Position numbers and translations under genes: made by a program | Notes under the pieces: model-generated | Database searches by the model: none | Told to the model about the DNA's origin: nothing | What the model saw: the letters and a program-made list of their open reading frames with translations, nothing else | In this document: piece by piece, positions 58,085 through 64,000 of the stretch | How the letters are laid out: each line of letters opens with the position of its first letter | Numbering within the stretch: position 1 is the first letter of the stretch | Assembly (NCBI GenBank): GCA_035656635.1 | Contig: DASRSD010000145.1 | Coordinates: forward strand, 1-64,000 | Direction: 5' to 3' | Source: Pirellulales bacterium | GTDB taxonomy: Bacteria > Planctomycetota > Planctomycetia > Pirellulales > JADZDJ01 | Length of the DNA: 64,000 nucleotides

Positions 58085-58381
58085 TTATGCCGCGCAGGGG
58101 AGCAAAGCCGGAGCACTAGTTAATCGCGTTCGGTGAAACCGCTCCCCTGTCGAATTGTAAAACAGAATCGTGTTGCGCTCCGTTTCCCAAATTGCCGTCA
58201 CTTTTACCGCTCGAGGGCCGTGCAAGCAAAAGAAAACCCCACACGGTTTGCTACCCCGCAACAAAATCCGTTCAGTCATTCGGAACGCGTCCACCTCAAG
58301 CTGATCGTGCTGGCATAAGATTCGATTGACATAGTTTCGTAATGTATCCAGGTTTTGCAGTCGCTCCATGTTTGTCAACAT
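58085..58381 (-). CDS. Small conserved hypothetical protein
   Basis: A roughly 98-aa cytoplasmic protein with the pattern LDTLRNYVNRILCQHDQL, MTERILLRGSKPCGVFFCLH and GPRAVKVTAIWETERNTILF, then YNSTGERF. I recognise this as a conserved planctomycete small protein, without a known function. ATG 58381 is assumed because AGGAG lies upstream, although with a long spacing of about 12 bases. ATG 58408 adds nine residues. It lies upstream of csrA in the same direction, with 111 bp between. Confidence 0.65.
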   Translation of the reverse strand: MLTNMERLQNLDTLRNYVNRILCQHDQLEVDAFRMTERILLRGSKPCGVFFCLHGPRAVKVTAIWETERNTILFYNSTGERFHRTRLTSAPALLPCAA

Positions 58382-58594
58382 TGGATGCGTTGTCTCCTGT
58401 ATGTGCACAACAGTAGATAAATATGGGCTACTGTGCGGATTGGATAAGCGAGGGCAACTACCGATAGATTAAGCTATCGGCAATTTGGCCAATGTTACTT
58501 CGCAGCTAGCACTCGAGTTTGTAGAAAAGCCAGAAACGTCTTTGGCGGTCTCGAGACGCAATCGCAAAAATGAATTCGCGCAACTTATTTCGGC

Positions 58595-59665
58595 TCACGG
58601 TTTTTCGGCTGCATATTTCGCAAAGGCTTCAGCGATGTGACCTTCTTTTTCGTCTCCCTTGTGAAAAATTACACGAAAATAAAATTTCATGGTGTCGCCG
58701 GCTTTGAGTGTTGTGCTGGCCTTAGGAAGCATCTCATCGAATACGTGTTGGCCAAACACATTGGCTGCAAACAGGCCGTAATCGCGCGTGTGCCAGCGGG
58801 TTGGGTAACCAAAGCTGGTGGGATGTTCCAGAATAGCAATTCCAAGTTTTTCTCCTTCGACAGGCCCGTGATAATCAACCCACGACGCCCGATTACCCCA
58901 TACGGCTCGCTTGCACTTGGGGTCGCCAGTTGCGCCCTTGGGAAAGTCATCAGGATTCTCGTCTTCGCCGACTTTTCCCTCGTTGTTGACAAAACTCCCT
59001 CCCTGCTTGGCGTCGACACGCATGGTGTCAGGCACGCGCAATCCAAACACGCCATCCTTCTCATCGCCAAACACCACGTCACCTTCGGTAGCCTTTAGCG
59101 TGATGTCGAAATCGATGATCCGATTATCGCCATCGGTCATGCACGTAATTGTGCGCTCGTCTTCCAACAATTTTTTTCCGTTGGGATCGAGCCAATCGTT
59201 ACGGGTCACAATTTTCGCGGTTGGTCCGCCGGAAACTTGCACAAACTCCTTGTGCTTGGTGGAACCCGTCGGCGGGTTGGCATGTTCTTCCCATAAATTG
59301 TTGCCGTTCACGCTTTGGTAGCTGAACCACAGCGAGCGGTGCCACGAATGGTCGTCGGAAAGGATGTCGCCTTTTGGAAGCTTGCCCCCTTTGGCCGTCT
59401 TTTCGGCATCGACTGCGGCGGTGTCCATGGGCCAAGGCCGGGTCATTGGCTTGCCCGTGGGACCAATAATCGGCCACAAGATGGGCTTTTTCCCCGATTG
59501 AATTTCGTATTTTGTGAACAACTTGCCGTCGAGATTTACAGTTACGCCGTCGGCGGTCTTATCGACCGTGAATTCCGCAGCCGAGGATTGCATGGCAATT
59601 CCACCGGCCAGAATCAATCCAACGAGACTGCTCAAAGCTCGCACTTTGTATTGGCACAAATGCAT
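58595..59665 (-). CDS. PmoA family (DUF6807) secreted protein, copy 2
   Basis: A 356-aa exported protein. Signal peptide around LSSLVGLILAGGIAMQSSAA; DUF6807/PmoA core with KPILWPIIGPTGKPMTRPWP, DDHSWHRSLWFSYQSVNGNN and ASWVDYHGPVEGEKLGIAIL. The hallmark DxSWHRSLWF replaces the DEWPHHHG of the paralogue at 39402-40799, so the two belong to different subgroups. GGGAG precedes ATG 59665. No pathway neighbours are evident; a sugar-related oxidoreductase or binding role is possible. Confidence 0.88.
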   Translation of the reverse strand: MHLCQYKVRALSSLVGLILAGGIAMQSSAAEFTVDKTADGVTVNLDGKLFTKYEIQSGKKPILWPIIGPTGKPMTRPWPMDTAAVDAEKTAKGGKLPKGDILSDDHSWHRSLWFSYQSVNGNNLWEEHANPPTGSTKHKEFVQVSGGPTAKIVTRNDWLDPNGKKLLEDERTITCMTDGDNRIIDFDITLKATEGDVVFGDEKDGVFGLRVPDTMRVDAKQGGSFVNNEGKVGEDENPDDFPKGATGDPKCKRAVWGNRASWVDYHGPVEGEKLGIAILEHPTSFGYPTRWHTRDYGLFAANVFGQHVFDEMLPKASTTLKAGDTMKFYFRVIFHKGDEKEGHIAEAFAKYAAEKP

Positions 59666-59838
59666 GACGAATGCTCCCAGTAGATTTTGAATTGTTTCCG
59701 GATTGTCGCCGCTTGCCGCATCGTCGGCAACTCTCACGGATGCGAGCCGCCAAACATCTCCTCTGGCCTACGGCACTAATGCTAACAGCGGCCGCGGGGC
59801 GTTTCCAGCAGGCGGTAAATACTGAGCATTACTCGGCA

Positions 59839-62067
59839 CTATTTTTCAGCCGGCGCGGGCGCAGTTGGCTTCGCCTCCGGTGGTGAGCCCGTGACCCTGA
59901 AAACAAACAAAACACGTTGCGGGAAGGCAGGCGGCACGGATGCCGTGGCCGTCATAGGCGGCTCAGAAGCTAACGAGGCAGCCGGCGGGGAACCAACCGG
60001 CGAGTTAACAGGTGTATCGGTAGGAACGGACTGAGACGTATTCGTGGAAAGCTTGTTTTTATTTTCCGACAGTACGCCACGACCTCCGTAATCCAATTTG
60101 TCGGCGGCGCCTTCTCTTCCATCGACCGCTCCACCGCCGCCGATGCCACCCATTCCGCTGATGCCGCCAAATGTACCACCATATCCGGGTGCGCCTGCGT
60201 TGGCGTGACCGTTGCTGCTGCCGACGCCTTCTTTGACTACAGGCTGGCGCGTAACGGTCGATAATTTCTCGTCGCTGCTGAGCGGTAACATCAGCCTCAC
60301 GGCATAGCTTTCTGTAGGAGATGAAGCGGCAAAGCGACGCGATCGCTCTCCTCCGACCGAACGATGTTCGCCAGTGGGCGGCTGCTCTGCTTTTAATTGC
60401 AAACCCAGCTGCGGCGTCGTCGGCGATTGCGAGCTTTGCTGTTGCTGCGGTTTCGCGGCGCCGAATCGCTCCGATTGCGCTAGATTTTCCTGCTCCAAAC
60501 CTTTCCGGAAGTCGTCGGAATTGGCGGGTTGATTCGCGCTCGATCGGCTTTGATCCTGCATGCTTTGCACGGCTGGGTTTTGTGCTTCGGTCTTCTTCGC
60601 CGCGGCAAGATCGGTCGTGCCTGGCGGCGCGGCTTCATCTCGGCCCGACAAATGCAGATCACCCGTCTCCTTATCGTTGATGGTTGATTCCAAATTTCCC
60701 GGCGAAGCGACGCTCACGCCAACCGCAGAAAACAGCGCCGGCGCCTGCTGCAATCCGGCCAACATTCGTTGGATTTGCTCCGGCGAAGCCACCACATATA
60801 CGGCATCAACTAATTTTGTGTCGCTCAAATCGGTTTCGGCATCCGAATCGAATGAAAAGTTATCAAGCTTCAATTCATCCCGATTCTTCGCCCGTTCGCT
60901 CAAATTTCCCTTCCGTGCGACATCCGCGCGGCTAGTTGGCGATGCGGTGCCGATCGAATAAGGCGCCGGCCGAGCAGCCGCAACGCCCGGCACAGTGGCT
61001 GTTGCACCAGGCATAGTGGCCGCGGAAGTAGAATTGGCAACGGTACCAGCATTTAGCTCACGCGAGGTTTCAGCGGGTGTGGCATCGCCGGCTTTCAACT
61101 TTTTCAGGTGCTTAAGCTCTGAGGCGTTTAAGTAAGAATTGAACGTTTGATCGGCGGGCTCCAGCCGAATGTGATTTTTGGCCAAGAGTTGCTCGAACTC
61201 ACCGTTTCGGACTGCACTGGGCATCAACGACACGTTCACAATCACCAAATTGTTAGGCGCGCGGCGCAACTGGTGCGTAGCGCCCAGCGGTGCAATTGTA
61301 TCGGCGGGCGTCTTGGCAAAATCGTGCTCCGCCTCGGCCAATGGCGTACTTAATGGGGCCACCGCCGATGCAGAATTCGATGGGGCGTTTAGCTTATTGC
61401 CATCCAAATTATTGCCTTTCAAAGAAAGACGATCGCCAATTGCGCCACTTAGACTCCCGCCCGAGAACTCTGCGGGATTACGATCGGCGGCGATTTGGTC
61501 TACAGAGGGCTGCGCAGCGGCCGGTGCGGTCAACGCAGGCATCTCTTCGGATTGTCCGATCGGCTGAGATGCAGAATGTGAAACTGCCAGTCTCGGTTCC
61601 GCAGCCGGCTCAGCAGCGCCACGATTTTGCTCGGCCTGCCGATTCGCCACCATCACCACAACCGCCGCGGCCACAGCCACAGCCGACCAAATAATGCCTC
61701 GGCGATTAATCGGCAAGCGGCGCGGAAGCAGCGGCGATGGCTGCGACATTGAGGATTGAGATGTTGACGGTTGAGCCTTGGGAATCGTTATTTGCGGCGT
61801 GGCCAACCCTGCAACCGCTTCCGTGGAGGCTATTTGACGATCGGCCATTTCTCGTTCAGCTCGCTGCAGCACATGCTGGGCAAAATCCAACTCCAATCGA
61901 TGCTGCGGCAAATCCTGCAAGCCGGCGCGCAAAGCCCGCAACTCATCGAGCAATTGCCGTGCTTCCCCACTGCTGGCGAGCAATTGCTCAACACGGGTGC
62001 GTTCCTCGCCGGTCAGTTCGCCGTCAAGGTAAGCGCTAATCAAAATGTCGTTTTCCGAATGGTCCAT
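59839..62067 (-). CDS. Large membrane anti-sigma factor
   Basis: A 742-aa protein. The N-terminal 80 residues form an anti-sigma domain (ILISAYLDGELTGEERTRVE then QLLASSGEARQLLDEL) without the zinc HxxxCxxC. A membrane helix lies near 145-165 (GIIWSAVAVAAAVVVMVANR). A very long Ala/Ser/Pro-rich periplasmic region follows, with a small folded segment VIVNVSLMPSAVRNGEFEQL. Gly-rich loops such as GYGGTFGGISGMGGIGGGG lie near the end. It is encoded 32 bp after the ECF sigma factor. The periplasmic part probably senses envelope conditions. Confidence 0.85.
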   Translation of the reverse strand: MDHSENDILISAYLDGELTGEERTRVEQLLASSGEARQLLDELRALRAGLQDLPQHRLELDFAQHVLQRAEREMADRQIASTEAVAGLATPQITIPKAQPSTSQSSMSQPSPLLPRRLPINRRGIIWSAVAVAAAVVVMVANRQAEQNRGAAEPAAEPRLAVSHSASQPIGQSEEMPALTAPAAAQPSVDQIAADRNPAEFSGGSLSGAIGDRLSLKGNNLDGNKLNAPSNSASAVAPLSTPLAEAEHDFAKTPADTIAPLGATHQLRRAPNNLVIVNVSLMPSAVRNGEFEQLLAKNHIRLEPADQTFNSYLNASELKHLKKLKAGDATPAETSRELNAGTVANSTSAATMPGATATVPGVAAARPAPYSIGTASPTSRADVARKGNLSERAKNRDELKLDNFSFDSDAETDLSDTKLVDAVYVVASPEQIQRMLAGLQQAPALFSAVGVSVASPGNLESTINDKETGDLHLSGRDEAAPPGTTDLAAAKKTEAQNPAVQSMQDQSRSSANQPANSDDFRKGLEQENLAQSERFGAAKPQQQQSSQSPTTPQLGLQLKAEQPPTGEHRSVGGERSRRFAASSPTESYAVRLMLPLSSDEKLSTVTRQPVVKEGVGSSNGHANAGAPGYGGTFGGISGMGGIGGGGAVDGREGAADKLDYGGRGVLSENKNKLSTNTSQSVPTDTPVNSPVGSPPAASLASEPPMTATASVPPAFPQRVLFVFRVTGSPPEAKPTAPAPAEK

Positions 62068-62099
62068 CGAAAGTTATTCAAAATTGAATTCCAACTTTG

Positions 62100-62657
62100 T
62101 CACTCCGTCACCAATACGCCCTTCAATAATTCGCGCAATTCCATCCGAGCCCGATGCAACCGGCTGCGGACGGTGCCCAGCGGCAGCTCGAGCATTTCGG
62201 CAATTGTTTCGTAGGGATGGCCGTCGATTTCGCGCAGCACCAACACCGTGCGAAAGTCGTCATCCAAGGCAGCCAGCGCCTCTTGAACTCGAGCCACCCG
62301 TTCTTGCTGCTCCAGCGGCTCCGAGGGTCGGCCTTCGCGCCCGACCGGTTCGTAGCCGGTTGCTTCGCGATGTTCGTCAACCGAGAGGGTCGGTTTCTTT
62401 CGTCTCCGGCGGCTGGCGGCCATGTTCAGTGCAATTCGGTACAGCCACGTGTAAAACGCGCTGGACCGCTGGAACGAGCGCAATTTGACGAATGCCTGAA
62501 CAAAGGCGTCCTGGCACACGTCGCGCGCCTCTTCCGCCGATCCTGTCACGTGGACCAGCGTGTTGTACAGCCGGTCCTGGTAACGCGTTACCAGGCGTCC
62601 AAAGGCCGACGAGTTCCCACATAGTGCTTCGTCAATGAGTTGCAGGTCGTCGTTCAC
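62100..62657 (-). CDS. ECF sigma factor (RpoE-like)
   Basis: A 185-aa sigma-70 family factor. Region 2 contains FGRLVTRYQDRLYNTLVHVT, CQDAFVQAFVKLRSFQRSSA and FYTWLYRIALNMAASRRRRK. Region 4 contains LDDDFRTVLVLREIDGHPYE, then TIAEMLELPLGTVRSRLHRA. The start is GTG 62657 with GGAG six bases upstream. It forms a sigma/anti-sigma operon with the gene at 59839-62067. The regulon is unknown. Confidence 0.94.
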   Translation of the reverse strand: MNDDLQLIDEALCGNSSAFGRLVTRYQDRLYNTLVHVTGSAEEARDVCQDAFVQAFVKLRSFQRSSAFYTWLYRIALNMAASRRRRKKPTLSVDEHREATGYEPVGREGRPSEPLEQQERVARVQEALAALDDDFRTVLVLREIDGHPYETIAEMLELPLGTVRSRLHRARMELRELLKGVLVTE

Positions 62658-63280
62658 CGTAACTCCAAGTATTAGACGTGCACCACCAAATAAAGTTCCG
62701 AAAATGGCATATCAGTCCGAGGGAGGTTAACTTTTCTGAAAATCTGCAAGGGAAATTCTAAATTCTGCAATGGCATGCGGTTAGGTTGAATTTTCCCGGC
62801 AGATTATTGGGCGATTCACTGATATTCTCCGGCAATTCGCCATTTCGATCAAAATTGGGCCACTTATTTTCCTCTTAATTTCCTCTTGAATTGGGCCACG
62901 GCAAAAAATCGGCTCGTGAAAACAAGGCATTTTCGTATGCCGAGGCGGTTTCCTTGAAAATCCCAAAGGGAAATTATGAAGCCACAAGTGGGGTTGAGCT
63001 CCCTGCATGGCCGCTTTCCTACAACAACTGTTTTTGATTGGAACCATGGCAGCCATCGCCCGCTTCTAGGCCACAATTTTGTTTCTTGGATGTTTTGGAG
63101 CATTTCACTTCTTCTGTTACGTCGCTCAACGCTTGCCGGCGGGTTTTTGATAATTCAGGATCGCTTTCGGATGATTCAGGTCAACTGTCGTAGCCATCCA
63201 GCATAACAAACCCATGGCCTAAAACTCGAAAGTTTTTTTCGCTCGCCGCCATTGGGGAACGTGTTTAAATTTTTGGTAGT
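62658..63280. other. AT-rich intergenic region without a supported gene
   Basis: No convincing gene: frames here are short and lack ribosome binding sites. The stretch holds tandem-like fragments, for example ATTGGGCCAC twice around 62855-62900. It may contain the promoter of the leftward sigma operon. With 63281-63401 it forms a repeat-rich gap between the sigma operon and the BlaI system. Confidence 0.45.
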
Positions 63281-63401
63281 GGGCCAGTTTGATGAAAACA
63301 ATTTGGGTGGCCGGGATCGAGTACCGCCGAGCCCCCAGAATTTCTGCGACTGGGGGCTCACTTCGTTCGACCCCAACCACCCTGAAAAATCAAACTGGCC
63401 C
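63281..63401. repeat. Nested palindromic (MITE-like) element, copy B
   Basis: Outer perfect arms GGGCCAGTTTGAT (63281-63293 with 63389-63401). Middle arms GGGTGGCCGGGATCGA (63305-63320) pair imperfectly with 63367-63382. Inner perfect arms are GAGCCCCCAG (63329-63338 with 63350-63359). The inner and middle parts are shared with copy A at 47593-47722, and the outer stem is different. It sits just upstream of the blaI promoter. Confidence 0.78.
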
Positions 63402-63423
63402 CCCAAATTTTTTGAAAAATCGC

Positions 63424-63452
63424 TTGCAAAGCAGTAAAGACCGTGCTACTAT
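63424..63452 (+). promoter_or_regulatory. Probable sigma-70-type promoter of blaI
   Basis: TTGCAA (63424-63429) and TACTAT (63447-63452) are separated by 17 bp. Downstream, ACTATA (63448-63453) is mirrored by TATAGT (63476-63481), and TGTGATCACA at 63483-63492 is a perfect palindrome. Either could be the BlaI autoregulatory operator. Confidence 0.6.
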
Positions 63453-63549
63453 AAAACCAAATCTAAATAACCAAATATAGTCTGTGATCACAAAGATCGG
63501 ATTTTCAAGCGAATTTTGCTGCGGTTCTGCCATATAGGAGAAGTTCAAA

Positions 63550-63936
63550 ATGGCTCGTCCCCGTGCCAAGGAATTAACCGAACGTGAATTGGAAGTCATG
63601 CAAATGTTTTGGAAGCACGGCGAGCTGAACGCCGTGGAAGCCCGCGAGAAGTTGGCGGCCGCTGGACTGGACCGGGCTTATACCACCATCGCCACGCTGA
63701 TCCGAATTTTGGTGGATAAGGAATGCTTGAGGCAACTACCGGGCAGCGAGCGGCCGTTTCTTTTTCGTCCCACACGCTCGCAGGACGAAGTTTCCGGGCG
63801 AATGCTGGCCGATGTCGTGGAGCGCGTGTTCCAAGGCTCGAGGGAACAGTTGTTGGTGCAACTACTCAAACAGAAAAAATTAACGGCCAAAGAGCGGGCC
63901 ACTTTGCAAGAACTCTTGAAGGAGCAAACGTCATGA
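63550..63936 (+). CDS. blaI: BlaI/MecI/CopY family transcriptional repressor
   Basis: A 128-aa winged-helix repressor. The DNA-binding part contains LTERELEVMQMFWKHGELNA then VEAREKLAAAGLDRAYTTIA and TLIRILVDKECLRQ. The C-terminal helical dimerisation part ends at LQELLKEQTS. AGGAG at 63536-63540 precedes the ATG. The stop overlaps the start of the BlaR1-like gene (ATGA), so the pair forms a sensor-repressor operon. In planctomycetes this system is widespread and not limited to beta-lactam resistance. Confidence 0.93.
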   Translation: MARPRAKELTERELEVMQMFWKHGELNAVEAREKLAAAGLDRAYTTIATLIRILVDKECLRQLPGSERPFLFRPTRSQDEVSGRMLADVVERVFQGSREQLLVQLLKQKKLTAKERATLQELLKEQTS

Positions 63937-64000
63937 ACGCTTTAACCTCGGCAATTTTGTGGATGGCAGTGCAAGTGCTGTTGTTTTCGCTGGTTGGCGG
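63933..64000 (+). CDS. BlaR1/M56 family membrane peptidase, N-terminal fragment
   Basis: ATG 63933 overlaps the blaI stop by four bases. The visible 22 residues (MNALTSAILWMAVQVLLFSL then VG) form the first membrane helix. The gene is cut by the window end. Gene order and coupling to blaI support a BlaR1-type M56 peptidase; its HExxH zinc motif would lie outside. Confidence 0.75.
   Translation, partial: MNALTSAILWMAVQVLLFSLVG

Overview
The window looks like a chromosomal segment of a planctomycete, most likely Pirellulales-like. The evidence is three PEP-CTERM surface proteins, a DUF1559 prepilin-like protein, GH78 and PmoA/DUF6807 enzymes with signal peptides, large WD40 and HEAT proteins, a standalone LigD N-terminal phosphoesterase, many ECF-type regulators and moderately high GC. 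Genes are mostly monocistronic or in short operons. Many short palindromic interspersed repeats lie between genes, and two lie inside genes.

Layout. 1-240: remnants of an IS630-type transposase and of a second gene. 0.26-3.5 kb: GH78 rhamnosidase-like enzyme plus an esterase. 3.6-8.0 kb: MoxR / DUF58 / DUF4129 operon. 8.1-13.3 kb: PEP-CTERM protein, WD40 protein and zinc-ribbon protein. 13.6-15.3 kb: a frameshifted two-domain VOC protein and a DUF4256 gene. 15.29-19.06 kb: a small genomic island bounded by 44-bp perfect direct repeats of the 3' half of tRNA-Pro(UGG). It carries four cargo genes, a decayed tRNA-Pro copy and iterated short motifs at both ends, but no recombinase. 19.3-21.5 kb: parB, parA and three parS sites, which suggests proximity to the replication origin. 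21.6-25.9 kb: DUF1015, a retropepsin-like protease, adenosylhomocysteinase and TrpF.

26.1-31.8 kb: a probable exopolysaccharide cluster with a Wzz-like membrane protein, an ExeA/GspA-type ATPase, a BY-kinase-like protein lacking a P-loop, and a polyprenol-phosphate-mannose-synthase-like GT2. 31.8-33.5 kb: an autotransporter-repeat PEP-CTERM protein. 33.7-37.3 kb: ECF sigma factor, membrane partner, DUF1559 protein and HI0933-type flavoprotein. 37.4-43 kb: COG4705 membrane protein, SGNH hydrolase, PmoA-family protein and acetyl-CoA synthetase. 43.0-44.0 kb: a two-gene nuclease-like/PIN module in which each gene carries a one-base frameshift. 44.7-47.5 kb: an Asn/Gly/Thr-rich secreted repeat protein, and a PEP-CTERM gene with a stop codon just after its signal peptide. 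48.2-52.9 kb: cysteine synthase with a clear terminator, a coiled-coil protein, DUF1361 and a HEAT protein. 53-58.4 kb: secreted proteins, LigD-N, CsrA and a small conserved protein. 58.6-62.7 kb: a second PmoA-family protein and an ECF sigma/anti-sigma pair. The window ends in a BlaI-BlaR1 pair.

The most unusual signal is the integrase-less tRNA-Pro island with matched end iterons. Next come the nested palindromes whose outer stems differ between copies yet stay self-complementary, and the repeat units accommodated in frame inside trpF and a glycosyltransferase gene. Everything here comes from reading the sequence. Family names are recognition calls, not database results.
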